A DNA stretch of 64,000 bases from PNNG01 sp046291695. GTDB lineage: Bacteria > Bacteroidota > Bacteroidia > UBA7662. Below the pieces are notes generated by a model. The model ran no database searches and was not told the origin of the DNA. It saw only the letters and a list, made by a program, of their open reading frames with translations. This document shows positions 41,691 to 50,671 of this stretch, piece by piece. The number at the start of each line of letters is the position of its first letter. Within the stretch, counting starts at the first letter, position 1. The stretch spans positions 1 through 64,000 of the forward strand of contig JBKBSO010000017.1 in assembly GCA_046291695.1 (NCBI GenBank), in the 5' to 3' direction. Made by a program: the position numbers and the translations under genes.

Positions 41691-42938
41691 ATGCAACCCG
41701 ACCTGCTCGATACCGAAAGTCTTAGCCGCCAGTTGGCCGAATTACAACAGCGATTTGAGCTGAAACACCAGCAGCTTGATGCTGTTTTACAGCTTACCCA
41801 GGCCATCAATTATAACTTTTCGAATGCCGCTTTATTTGAAATTTACGGCTATTTGCTGAGTTCTGAATTGGGTATTGGGCGATATCTGTTGTATCTCGAC
41901 GAAGATGACTGGCGTAAATACGGTAGCCGGGGACTACACTTGCCGTCCTATCCCGAAAAGCCAGATGTTTTAGGCAACAAACAGCAAATACGGCCGATAG
42001 ATACGGGCCTGCAAGAGTTATTTCCGGATTTTGAAGTAGTTATTCCGGTGCTAAGCAAGCAGCGTATTCTGGCTTACGTACTTCTAGGTCATTTACCTTG
42101 GCAAAGTGAAATACATAAGGATATTCTGCCTTACATCCAGGCCATTACCAACATATTGGCTGTATCTAATGAAAACCGCAAGTTGCTTCAAAAAGAAATG
42201 CGGCAGGAAAAAATACAGCAGGAATTATCGCTGGCGGCACAAATGCAAGGGTTGCTTATTCCAGATAAGTTGCCGCATGACCGAAAAATTGAAATGGCAG
42301 CGGTTTATCTACCGCACCGTGATGTAGGCGGCGACTATTACGATGTGGTTAAACTGCCCAGTGAAGAGCTGGTGTTTTGTGTAGCCGACGTTTCCGGTAA
42401 GGGCATTCCTGCGGCATTGCTGATGTCAAATTTTCAGGCCAATTTGCGGGCGCTAATTGAATTTCATCCGAATTTACGTGAATTGGTAGCCCGTTTGAAC
42501 AAGGCAGTACTCAACATTACCAAGGGCGATAAGTTCATAACCATGTTTATCGGAAAGCTTGATGAAAAAACGGGTTTGCTCAAATACATCAGTGCCGGAC
42601 ATGTGCCGCCTTTACTTTTACGTGGCGAAGAAATTACCGAACTACGGGAGGGAACAACCATTTTGGGGATGTTTGATGAATTGCCCTTTTTGAGTGTGGG
42701 TAAAATACAGCTTCGAGCCGGGGATATGATAACGGCATTCACCGATGGGGTATCAGAAGTGAACGATTATCGTGGCCGCGTATTTGATATGGCCAATTGG
42801 TTGCTCTCCGATGCAAAACATGTTCATGAACCCATTAAATCTTTACACAAAGAGCTGGTGAAGGCCCTTATCCGGCATAAAGGCGACCGTAATTTCGACG
42901 ATGACCTAAGCCTGCTCAGTCTCCGTTTCCGGGGCTAA
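41691..42938 (+). CDS. SpoIIE/RsbU-type PP2C serine phosphatase with N-terminal sensor region
   Basis: A 415-residue signalling protein. An N-terminal coiled coil and GAF-like region (about 1-180) precede the PP2C domain (about 195-415). Metal-binding acidic residues are visible in PHRDVGGDYYDVV and CVADVSGKGIPAALLMSN, then ITAFTDGVSEV and DDDLSLL. In other bacteria, such enzymes dephosphorylate anti-sigma antagonists; no partner is adjacent. Its last 33 bases overlap the 3' end of the O-antigen ligase-like gene on the other strand. Confidence 0.92.
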   Translation: MQPDLLDTESLSRQLAELQQRFELKHQQLDAVLQLTQAINYNFSNAALFEIYGYLLSSELGIGRYLLYLDEDDWRKYGSRGLHLPSYPEKPDVLGNKQQIRPIDTGLQELFPDFEVVIPVLSKQRILAYVLLGHLPWQSEIHKDILPYIQAITNILAVSNENRKLLQKEMRQEKIQQELSLAAQMQGLLIPDKLPHDRKIEMAAVYLPHRDVGGDYYDVVKLPSEELVFCVADVSGKGIPAALLMSNFQANLRALIEFHPNLRELVARLNKAVLNITKGDKFITMFIGKLDEKTGLLKYISAGHVPPLLLRGEEITELREGTTILGMFDELPFLSVGKIQLRAGDMITAFTDGVSEVNDYRGRVFDMANWLLSDAKHVHEPIKSLHKELVKALIRHKGDRNFDDDLSLLSLRFRG

Positions 42939-44381
42939 GGGAAGCGATTCAGCATCTTGATGATAAACATCTATGGCGGTTATCATGGCCAGGAAGCTCC
43001 AAAAGAGCAGTGCAGTTTTATCGATATCGAGGTAATCGTTGAGTACCCCATGGGTGAGGTAGGTTACCAGTCCCAATAAAACAATGAGGATGGTTTGTTT
43101 AAAGAATTGGTCGCGCAATTTGTAGTAGAGCCGCATGGCGCGTTGTATTGAAAAAGCAATGATGCTCATAAAAAGCAGAAAGCCGGGAATCCCCATTTCT
43201 ACCAGGGGGTTTAGGTATTCGCTGTGGATGCCTCCCACATCGGCAGCATTGGTGCTGATGATGGTTTTTTCATTCGGTTTTTGAAAGGGGGCGTACTGAA
43301 ACATATAGGTACCGGGCCCCCAACCCAACCAGGGGCGTTCTTCGAGCATCCGCAATCCACTGGCCCAACGGTTGAGTCGCTCGAGGTTAGAGGCATCGGT
43401 TCTGACGTTCGAAATGGATTTGACATGCTGCCCCAAATCGTCGTGCGAATCGGTTTTGTTTTTCATGAGCTTCATCATGATTTCGGTTTGGAAGCTAAAA
43501 AACAGGGTAACTCCCAAGCCAAGGGTAGCCAGTAGGGTCCAGAAACGAAATTTTAAACGGAGAAGGAGGTAAAAAGCGCCTGCGGCCAATACCCCGAGCC
43601 AAGCCGCGCGGGTGTAGCTAAAGATAAGGCCTGCCACAAAAATGATGAGGAGCAAGAGCATTACAAAGCTCATCAAGGGCCGGTTGGTGAATAAAGGAAG
43701 CCTGAAGAGGTACACGAAAATCATGGGGATAAAAAAGGCCATCATGGCCCCGTAGATACCATGGTTCATCACAAAGGGTTCGCTGGCCCAGTAAGAGGCC
43801 TGCTTGGTAAAGCCGTAAGTACTGTGGTTGTAAATGCTCCAGATAATCACAAAGGTGAGCGGCACCACATATAGCCAGAGGAATAAATGGATGTTTTCTT
43901 TTTTCTTAAAAAGCTGCAGACCTATGAAATAAAAGCACACAATGAACCAAAGGTTCGACAAGAAAAACTTAAAGGAAGCAAGGGGAATACTGCTCGAAAT
44001 GGTGGTAAAAACCATCCATAACAGGTAAAAAGTAATGCTCAGGCTGATAGGATGGTAAAATGCTTTGAGGTCATAACGGCCTTCGATGAGTAGTTTCAAG
44101 AAAAACAACATCATCATGCCAAACAGCAGCGGTTCGGTAGGCAGGGTAAACGAAATGCCCAATTGTTCTACATCAAATAAAACGCTGAGGGGCGTTACAA
44201 AGGTGATGAAAAGCAAAGAGCGATCGATGCTGAAGGTTACAAAAAACACAAACCATAGCGCCATGGGCAGCAGCATAAACCAATACTGTTGCTGCCAAAT
44301 CATGAGGGAGTTAAATAGCACAAACATAATGCCTATGCCATAAAACCAACTCTTGCGTACAGTTGTGCTTGTTTCGCCCAT
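42906..44381 (-). CDS. O-antigen ligase/polymerase-like membrane protein
   Basis: A protein of about 12 membrane segments with the O-antigen ligase (Wzy_C) domain. Its large periplasmic loop after the ninth or tenth helix carries the family's RLNRWASGLRMLEERPWLGWGPGTY and HSEYLNPLVEMG-type motif, with the H used in WaaL-like ligases. It could ligate or polymerise surface polysaccharide. It begins right after the Wzz-like stop codon (no gap), so the two are cotranscribed, together with the flippase gene upstream. Confidence 0.88.
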   Translation of the reverse strand: MGETSTTVRKSWFYGIGIMFVLFNSLMIWQQQYWFMLLPMALWFVFFVTFSIDRSLLFITFVTPLSVLFDVEQLGISFTLPTEPLLFGMMMLFFLKLLIEGRYDLKAFYHPISLSITFYLLWMVFTTISSSIPLASFKFFLSNLWFIVCFYFIGLQLFKKKENIHLFLWLYVVPLTFVIIWSIYNHSTYGFTKQASYWASEPFVMNHGIYGAMMAFFIPMIFVYLFRLPLFTNRPLMSFVMLLLLIIFVAGLIFSYTRAAWLGVLAAGAFYLLLRLKFRFWTLLATLGLGVTLFFSFQTEIMMKLMKNKTDSHDDLGQHVKSISNVRTDASNLERLNRWASGLRMLEERPWLGWGPGTYMFQYAPFQKPNEKTIISTNAADVGGIHSEYLNPLVEMGIPGFLLFMSIIAFSIQRAMRLYYKLRDQFFKQTILIVLLGLVTYLTHGVLNDYLDIDKTALLFWSFLAMITAIDVYHQDAESLPLAPETETEQA

Positions 44382-45506
44382 TTAGCGTTGCTTGGCTAAG
44401 AGGTAGTTGTAATTTTCGATGGCGATAAGCACCAACAAACAAAGCAAAAATGCGCCAAAAGTACTTAGCAGTACGATTAACGAACGCAGTGGGTAGGTCT
44501 TTTTCTCGGCTACTTTGGCAGAGTTAACAACAAACTTCACAGGCAGTACTTCTTCCACATCTACGCGGGCACGGTCGTATCGTTGGCGCAATTTCACCAA
44601 TTCTTCGTTCTCTTTTTCGAGTTGCTCTTTCACGCTCGAATAGGCCCCACCATACTGGCCCAATAAGTTGAGCTGCTCCTGAAGCTGTATGGCGGTAGAC
44701 TCAAAGCCACTTAAACGAGCTAGGTTATTCACAATGGAGGTATCGGTTTCGGGCAGGTTGTTTTCGCGATACACCCTTAACTTTCCCCTTGCTTCCGACA
44801 TGCCCGCCATGGCTTTCACATACACGTCGGTAATGTGATCGATTTGCATTTCATAATCAAAAATGCCCATTTGACGAAAGAAATTTAAGGAGTCGTTGAG
44901 CTGATTTACAAACTCACGCTTGGAGCGATACTGCGTTTGCACGATGTCGAGTGCCTTCAAGGCTTGTTCACGCTGAATTTTGTTTTTGGTTTCATCGAGC
45001 AAAGCGGCAATGTCGTTGGCTATGTTTGCTGCAATTACCGGGTCGGTATCGAGCACTTGAATTTCTACTGAGGAATATTCGGTGCGACGAAAACGGATGT
45101 TATCGCTGAATTTTTTTTGCAGCTGGGTTTGTCGAAAACGGGCATTCGGCTTGATGTCGTAATGGTTCATCAAATCGTATTTCTCGATGATAAAACCGCG
45201 TATATCGTCGGAATACAGGATTTGAATCAATTGTTCAGCTTGTTCTTCTTCGCCAAACTCAAGCGGGTCGCTGCGGTCGTAAGCGTTTTCGTTCAACAGG
45301 GCTTTAGAGACTGAATTCGTAGTGGCCGGATAAAAAATCACGCTTGACTTGAATCGGGGTTTGATAAAGGTTGGTCCCGAAAAAATGATAGAAGTAACAG
45401 CTGCCAGCATGCTTACCAGCAGGATAGGTTTGCGCCATTTATACAAAAACGCGACCACGGAGAGCGAGTCGAAACTATAGGCTTGTGGGGCGGGTTTATC
45501 AGTCAT
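44382..45506 (-). CDS. Wzz-like chain-length determinant/polysaccharide co-polymerase
   Basis: An inner-membrane protein with two membrane segments (about 30-48 and 345-366) enclosing a periplasmic region rich in coiled coil (about 190-310), the Wzz/GumC layout that governs polysaccharide chain length. The first helix is preceded by FLYKWRKPILLVSMLAAV. No C-terminal kinase is fused. A -7 match (TATTTTTG on the minus strand, 45524-45531) lies in the 36-base gap before it. Confidence 0.9.
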   Translation of the reverse strand: MTDKPAPQAYSFDSLSVVAFLYKWRKPILLVSMLAAVTSIIFSGPTFIKPRFKSSVIFYPATTNSVSKALLNENAYDRSDPLEFGEEEQAEQLIQILYSDDIRGFIIEKYDLMNHYDIKPNARFRQTQLQKKFSDNIRFRRTEYSSVEIQVLDTDPVIAANIANDIAALLDETKNKIQREQALKALDIVQTQYRSKREFVNQLNDSLNFFRQMGIFDYEMQIDHITDVYVKAMAGMSEARGKLRVYRENNLPETDTSIVNNLARLSGFESTAIQLQEQLNLLGQYGGAYSSVKEQLEKENEELVKLRQRYDRARVDVEEVLPVKFVVNSAKVAEKKTYPLRSLIVLLSTFGAFLLCLLVLIAIENYNYLLAKQR

Positions 45507-45523
45507 TTGCAGTAAAATTTGGT

Positions 45524-45531
45524 CAAAAATA
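45524..45531 (-). promoter_or_regulatory. Possible internal -7 element before the Wzz-like gene
   Basis: On the minus strand the bases read TATTTTTG, matching TAnnTTTG, 18 bases before the start codon. No -33 partner, and the sequence is A/T-rich, so a chance match is possible. Confidence 0.3.
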
Positions 45532-45542
45532 CGGGAATAAGC

Positions 45543-46976
45543 TCAATTACCACCGATACGGAAGCTTTTTAAACGCTGATAAACAGGTTGGCCAAACCAA
45601 AGTAGCAAAATAAGTATGGCCAAGAGGCCATTAAAAAGCATGGCCTGCCAGTCATCAAAGAGTTTTATTTGGGTAATTAGTAGTAAACTTAGACTAGCAA
45701 AGAGCAAACGCAGGGCAAAAGCCAAGTCAAATTTCCAGCTAAATAAACGGTAGCAGGCAATAAATTGTAAGCTAAACACCAAAGTTTGGGTGGCGAGTGT
45801 AGCGATGGCCGCTCCTGCTGCGCCTAAACTGGGGATGAGCCCATAGTTTAGCCCTACGTTGAGCAGTAGTCCCGCAACTGCCAGGTAATTCATGAGGGGC
45901 AGTTTGCCTGCGGCGGTGAGCAAGGTCCCGAACACATAATTCAGGCTGAGGGGTACAAAAGCCCACATGAGCAAACTAAACACCTGGTATTGATCAACAT
46001 CTTGGTGATGGTAAAGCAGGTCCATAATCAATGGCGCATGTTGCCATCCGATTATGGCTGTTATGAAAGCAATAGCTCCCAAGAGCAGGGCTGCCGTGCG
46101 AACAAAAGCGGGTTCGAGGCTTTTTTGACTTAGCAAGTGGGCGAATTGGGGCAGTAAGATGCCACTTATCAATACGGGCACCATAGAAACTGCGTCGAGC
46201 AAACGATAGCCGGCAGCATAAATGCCGGCAGCATAGTTGCCGTCGGGCAGGAGCTGAACCAAAAGCACGGCATCTATTTTGGTATAAAGGCCCATGAGAA
46301 TGCCCAGTAGTGCATACGGCAGGGTTGCCCTCAGGGTAAAGCGTTGTCTTTTCCATACAATGCTTATGCCCACCTTGGTTTTACTGCGGAGCAACAGCAG
46401 CAGTACCAAGCTGCTGCTTGCATAAGCCAGGCTTTGAATGAGGATAAAATCGAGCATCAAGATCCCGCTCAGGTAATAATTTCCCCAGAGCAAAGGCAAG
46501 GCACCCAGGCTCATGAGCAATTTGTCGAGCACACCCAAAAGCCCATCGAGTTTAAATAATTGCAAGCCGGCTATGTTCGAACGCAGGTAGCTGTTCAGAA
46601 AGCTCAGGCCCTGATTCAGGCAAATGATCAGTAGCCAATAGAACAATGTACCCCGGTAGCCCAGCAACAAGGCGCCACCGAGGGTAATTATGAGGTAGGC
46701 CGCAAATAAACTGAGCTTGAGGCCGAGGAGTTCTGGCAAGTGACGCAAACCTTTTTCGCGTTGAATGGCCACCTGACGCGCATTGTAGTTGGCCAGCCCG
46801 GCATCGAGCAAGGCACCAAGCAATAGCGAAAAATTGAGCAGGGCGTAATAAGCCCCATAGGCCTCGGGCCCCGCCAAGTTCTGTACTTGCCTGTCGATGG
46901 CGAATATCCAAAATGGCTTGATGGTGAGGTTTACCAACAGGATAAAACCGGCATTATATAAAAATCGGAGCCGCAT
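45543..46976 (-). CDS. Oligosaccharide flippase (Wzx-like, MOP superfamily)
   Basis: A 477-residue polytopic membrane protein with about 14 helices. The N-terminus LVNLTIKPFWIFAIDRQVQNLAGPEAYGAYYALLNF is typical of polysaccharide flippases, which move lipid-linked sugar repeats across the inner membrane. Together with the Wzz-like and ligase-like genes behind it, it makes a Wzx/Wzy-type export set. It is divergent from the GT9 gene with 115 bases between. Confidence 0.9.
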   Translation of the reverse strand: MRLRFLYNAGFILLVNLTIKPFWIFAIDRQVQNLAGPEAYGAYYALLNFSLLLGALLDAGLANYNARQVAIQREKGLRHLPELLGLKLSLFAAYLIITLGGALLLGYRGTLFYWLLIICLNQGLSFLNSYLRSNIAGLQLFKLDGLLGVLDKLLMSLGALPLLWGNYYLSGILMLDFILIQSLAYASSSLVLLLLLRSKTKVGISIVWKRQRFTLRATLPYALLGILMGLYTKIDAVLLVQLLPDGNYAAGIYAAGYRLLDAVSMVPVLISGILLPQFAHLLSQKSLEPAFVRTAALLLGAIAFITAIIGWQHAPLIMDLLYHHQDVDQYQVFSLLMWAFVPLSLNYVFGTLLTAAGKLPLMNYLAVAGLLLNVGLNYGLIPSLGAAGAAIATLATQTLVFSLQFIACYRLFSWKFDLAFALRLLFASLSLLLITQIKLFDDWQAMLFNGLLAILILLLWFGQPVYQRLKSFRIGGN

Positions 46977-47091
46977 GCTTGAAAGGGTAAATATAAAGGG
47001 AATAGGGAGATTACGCGACAGATTTGCGTGGGCTTGCGCATCTAGGAATAAGACGGGTTGAAAAGCAATAATTTATGCTCAAATTTGCGAC

Positions 47092-48117
47092 ATGATTGCC
47101 CCAGAGCGTGTGTTATTTTTTTTCTCCTGGTTGGCCAATGGCTGGATTAACCTCTTTAAGCGGCCCTTAGCGAAAGTACCAAAACGAATTTTAGTCATTC
47201 GACTCGATGAATTGGGCGATATGGTAACCACCATGCCGGTATTCGAAGCCCTCAAAAGCAATTATCCCGATGCAGAAATAAGCTTGCTTTGCAAGCCGCT
47301 CATGGCACGCTTAGTAGCCAACTGCCCGCATATCGACCGGGTGCTTACCGATTGGTCGGAGGTGCAAGGCCGATTTTCGTACATAGCCGATTTGCGAGGC
47401 AACTGGAAGAGCTTACGTTTTGCTTTGCTACACCGGGCCTATCGGGTCGACCGGGGTAGCCACCGCTTTGTGAACCGTTTGTTTAAGCGTGATCAAGGGC
47501 ATGAAGTCGACTTTAACCTGCATATTATTCGCCCGCTCCTCCGCAAGCCACTTCAGGGCATCGCCCCCAGGCTGTACCCATCGCGCCGAAATGTACAACA
47601 GGCCGATTTGTTTTTGCAAAGGCTTTTGATTGGCGATTTTGTGGTTTTTCATACCGGTGCAAGGAAATTACTGCGGAGGTGGTCGCTGCAGAAGTGGGCA
47701 GAGCTGGCCGTATTTCTTTACCAGCGTCATGAATTACAAATCGTGTTTGCAGGCGGACCAGAAGATGAAGCCGACATTGCCAAGATTCAGAAAAAACTTC
47801 CTTTTGAAACCTACAGCTTTGCCGGGAAAGGGGATTTGCTCGATTATGCAGCATTGGTAGGCAAGGCGCGCTTTATGGTTGGGAACGAAAGCGGCCCTAT
47901 GCACATTGCGGCGGCTATGAACGTGCCGGTACTGGCCCTCTTTGGTCCCGGACAGCCTGAAATCTTCGCGCCCTATGGCAAACAGAACAAGTTTTTACAC
48001 GTAAAGCTGCCTTGTAATCCTTGCGATCAGTTGAGCTGTATACATCCCAATAATCCTTGTATCAACCGCATCGAAGTTCAGGATGTTTTACGCGAAGTAC
48101 TTACCTTTTTGAACTGA
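47092..48117 (+). CDS. Glycosyltransferase family 9 (heptosyltransferase-like)
   Basis: A 341-residue GT-B-fold enzyme like ADP-heptose:LPS heptosyltransferases. The N-terminal domain starts RILVIRLDELGDMVTTMPVFEAL, and the C-terminal donor-binding site is in VGNESGPMHIAAAMNVPVLALFGPG. Cysteines near the C-terminus (CNPCDQLSC) fit the type. It probably adds a sugar to the lipid A core. The frame begins MIAPERVLFFF. A 7-base hairpin (48124-48141) follows its stop. Confidence 0.92.
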   Translation: MIAPERVLFFFSWLANGWINLFKRPLAKVPKRILVIRLDELGDMVTTMPVFEALKSNYPDAEISLLCKPLMARLVANCPHIDRVLTDWSEVQGRFSYIADLRGNWKSLRFALLHRAYRVDRGSHRFVNRLFKRDQGHEVDFNLHIIRPLLRKPLQGIAPRLYPSRRNVQQADLFLQRLLIGDFVVFHTGARKLLRRWSLQKWAELAVFLYQRHELQIVFAGGPEDEADIAKIQKKLPFETYSFAGKGDLLDYAALVGKARFMVGNESGPMHIAAAMNVPVLALFGPGQPEIFAPYGKQNKFLHVKLPCNPCDQLSCIHPNNPCINRIEVQDVLREVLTFLN

Positions 48118-48123
48118 TTACCC

Positions 48124-48141
48124 ATACCGCCTTCGCGGTAT
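48124..48141 (+). terminator. Possible weak terminator hairpin after the GT9 gene
   Basis: ATACCGC (48124-48130) pairs with GCGGTAT (48135-48141) around CTTC. It starts six bases after the stop but is followed by a mixed A/T stretch (ATTATAG), not a T-run, so termination would be inefficient. Confidence 0.35.
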
Positions 48142-48155
48142 ATTATAGATGATAG

Positions 48156-48186
48156 TTTGTTGGGCAGGAACTAAAAGCTAAATTTG
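48156..48186 (+). promoter_or_regulatory. Consensus Bacteroidota promoter for the outer-membrane protein gene
   Basis: TTTG (48156-48159), 19 bases, TAAATTTG (48179-48186): a perfect -33/-7 pair. The start site would be about 15 bases before the ATG at 48209. Confidence 0.75.
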
Positions 48187-48208
48187 TTCAACTAAACAAC
48201 TTTGAGCT

Positions 48209-49372
48209 ATGAAAAAGCTATACACAGGAATGCTTGGGATGATGTTGCTTGCCGCAACAGCTTACCCTAATGAAGCAAAAGCACAAGGAGGGGTGATTGA
48301 TGTATTGGGAGGAGGTATTAGCGACGCCAACAAATTGATGAATGCTTATTTAGGGCCAATGGGCGAGAGTTTTGCCATTGGCCTTGGACAAAACTGGTTT
48401 AATACCGCTAATCCTTTAAAACTTGGTCGATTTAACTTGCAGTTTGGTGCATCCTTGGTCATGATTCCCGAAAGTAAGCAGACGTTTGATGCGGCTGGAC
48501 TTAATCTTCAGAACCTGATACCTACCAGCAATGAGGCGCCAACACTTTTTGGTAAGGGTGCCGGTCCTGATTATATCTTGAGGGTAGAAGACCCAAACAA
48601 TCCGGGTCAATATTTGAATGTGGACACGCTTGCCGGATTAACACGAGGATTGGGCTTGGCCATGATGGCGGCCCCTTTTGCGCAATTAAATTTGGGTCTC
48701 ATTAAAGGAACAGAAATAGGCGTGCGGTATTTGCCTTCCCTCGATTTGGGAAGCTTGAGCGGGGGAAATGTTGGTGGTAGTATCTCGCTTTGGGGTGTTG
48801 GGGTAAAACACGACATCAAACAGTGGATTCCGGTGGTTAAAAAGCTGCCTTTTAGTATGAGTGGTTATTTTAACTATACCCGCTTGTCGTTTAATATGGA
48901 TGTAAGCATGGCAGGGCCAGAAAGCAATACCTATGCGGCCTACACCGGTCCGGGCGATGTGGTGGGTTTTGATTATGCGAATGGAACAGCAGGGGATTAC
49001 AGCAGTCAGGCCATCTTGTTAAACTCTACTTCCATGGGATTCGGCTTGATTGTATCGAAGAAGCTCCCTGTGATAACGCCATACCTGAGCTTGGGCTTTC
49101 AGAATGCTACCTTTAGTTTGAAAACGGCCGGTGATTATGCCATTCTTTCAGGCATGGCGGTTAATAGCGACCCCTTGGCTCCTGAACCCGGTGCATTTCG
49201 TGAACAATACTCAGTATTTACCGATCCGATTAACATTTCGCCAGATGCCATAAGTGCCTTTCGTTATGGCGTAGGTTTGCGTGCCAAGCTCCTGATTTTT
49301 GGTTTGCATGCCGAATATTTCGGAGTAGGCGAATTTAGCGGAGTTAACGTAGGCTTATCGCTAGGATTCTGA
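48209..49372 (+). CDS. Outer-membrane beta-barrel protein (DUF6588-like)
   Basis: A 387-residue protein with a signal peptide (about 1-25, ending AKAQ) and alternating beta-strand pattern throughout, ending in VGLSLGF as barrels do. It resembles the DUF6588 family of Bacteroidota proteins of unknown function; this assignment is from memory of the N-terminal pattern (YLGPMGESFAIGLGQNWFNTA). It has its own strong promoter and terminator, so it is a one-gene unit inside the polysaccharide region, with no evident link to it. Confidence 0.78.
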   Translation: MKKLYTGMLGMMLLAATAYPNEAKAQGGVIDVLGGGISDANKLMNAYLGPMGESFAIGLGQNWFNTANPLKLGRFNLQFGASLVMIPESKQTFDAAGLNLQNLIPTSNEAPTLFGKGAGPDYILRVEDPNNPGQYLNVDTLAGLTRGLGLAMMAAPFAQLNLGLIKGTEIGVRYLPSLDLGSLSGGNVGGSISLWGVGVKHDIKQWIPVVKKLPFSMSGYFNYTRLSFNMDVSMAGPESNTYAAYTGPGDVVGFDYANGTAGDYSSQAILLNSTSMGFGLIVSKKLPVITPYLSLGFQNATFSLKTAGDYAILSGMAVNSDPLAPEPGAFREQYSVFTDPINISPDAISAFRYGVGLRAKLLIFGLHAEYFGVGEFSGVNVGLSLGF

Positions 49373-49389
49373 TAAAACACCTTTAATAG

Positions 49390-49424
49390 AAAAAACCGCA
49401 GCCACAAACTGCGGTTTTTTTTTT
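49390..49424 (+). terminator. Strong intrinsic terminator after the outer-membrane protein gene
   Basis: CCGCAG (49396-49401) pairs with CTGCGG (49409-49414), extended by A6 and T10 tracts, around a seven-base loop. It lies 17 bases after the stop. The A-tract on the left makes it partly bidirectional, and it could also stop the convergent GT2 transcript. Confidence 0.9.
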
Positions 49425-49513
49425 GAGTGCGCGGCATTCAACAAGGCATAACAAGTTTGGTTGGCTAGGAAAATACGGTCGGTTTTTTTAGCGGTTAAGA
49501 AAAGCAGCACTGC

Positions 49514-50671
49514 TTAGGTGGTTGTATTGCCTTTGTTCTCCCAGCTTACCTTTTGATTGTTTTTAAAGCTGTCGAAAAAGCCCAGCAAAAGGGCGACGTT
49601 CATGCGCAGAAAGTGTCCTAAAAAGCGAAGGGCTTGTACCGAAATGCCCAGGTATTGCAGTGCCAGGTCGAGCAAGGCCAGTAGAAAGGCCAGGTTCATT
49701 CCTAAAAAAGCCCAATAGAGCCAGTTTTGCTCCATAGCCAGCCCGCTGCTCAGGTAAGCGGCAAGGATGAGAAAGGGCGTAAACCACCGCAATACCTTGT
49801 GCGACCAATACACATAGCCGATTTTTCGGAAGGGGTTTAGTAATCCGGTAAAATGCCGTAGGTTTTGGAAATTTCCTTTGCCGATGCGCCGTTTGCGCCT
49901 AAACTGCACCGCACTATCGGCCGAAACCCGCAGCTCGGTAATGGCTTCGCGGCTGAAAACGGTTTGGTAGCCCTGACCTGAGATATCGGCAAAGGTGTAA
50001 AAATCGTCAACGATAAAGCCGGTAGGCACTGGCCGGAAGAGGTTTTTTCGCAAGGCATAAGCTGAACCAAAGCCTCCGATAACGGCACCCCAGACTCCTT
50101 CGCCGGCTTTGATCTCCATTTCGCGACGGGTATAACTGGCTTCTTGTTTGGCAACGGTATCGCCAGCAATCATGCTGATACGGGTATTGGCTTGCACACC
50201 ACCTATACGCGGATTGCTGAACGGGCGTACCAATTCGCTTAGGCAATGGGGATCGAAAAGTGCGTCGGCATCGGTTATAATCAGGATTTCGCCACTACAT
50301 TGCCTGGCAAGCTCATTGATGATCACGGGTTTTCCTGTACGCTTTTCAAAAAAAATGATTTGAAGACCCGGAAAATCATGGGTCAAACGGCCAAGAATGG
50401 CGTTGGTGTTGTCGGTACTGGCATCGGAGCCAACATACAGATGGATTTTTTCTGGGGGGTATTGGCTGTTAAATACCGAGCGGATTTTAGCTTCGACTAC
50501 CGCTTCTTCATTATATGCGGCCATGAGAATAGCCAGCTCGGGCCAATCAGTTGGCTCAGGCCATACCGGCTGCTTGCGTGCCAAACGCTTCATCTGCATG
50601 GGAAAAAGCACATAGCTGTGAAAGATGCTCAGCGTAGCGATGGTGAATATGCTGCCTAATACAATGCTCAT
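49514..50671 (-). CDS. Membrane-bound glycosyltransferase family 2
   Basis: A processive-type GT-A glycosyltransferase. One N-terminal helix is followed by the catalytic domain with LAILMAAYNEEAVVEAKI, the nucleotide-sugar metal site in ITDADALFDP and a QFRRKRRIGKGNFQNL segment that replaces QxxRW. Three or four C-terminal helices form the membrane channel part. Probably builds a surface polysaccharide. The start overlaps the GT4 stop by four bases. Confidence 0.9.
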   Translation of the reverse strand: MSIVLGSIFTIATLSIFHSYVLFPMQMKRLARKQPVWPEPTDWPELAILMAAYNEEAVVEAKIRSVFNSQYPPEKIHLYVGSDASTDNTNAILGRLTHDFPGLQIIFFEKRTGKPVIINELARQCSGEILIITDADALFDPHCLSELVRPFSNPRIGGVQANTRISMIAGDTVAKQEASYTRREMEIKAGEGVWGAVIGGFGSAYALRKNLFRPVPTGFIVDDFYTFADISGQGYQTVFSREAITELRVSADSAVQFRRKRRIGKGNFQNLRHFTGLLNPFRKIGYVYWSHKVLRWFTPFLILAAYLSSGLAMEQNWLYWAFLGMNLAFLLALLDLALQYLGISVQALRFLGHFLRMNVALLLGFFDSFKNNQKVSWENKGNTTT

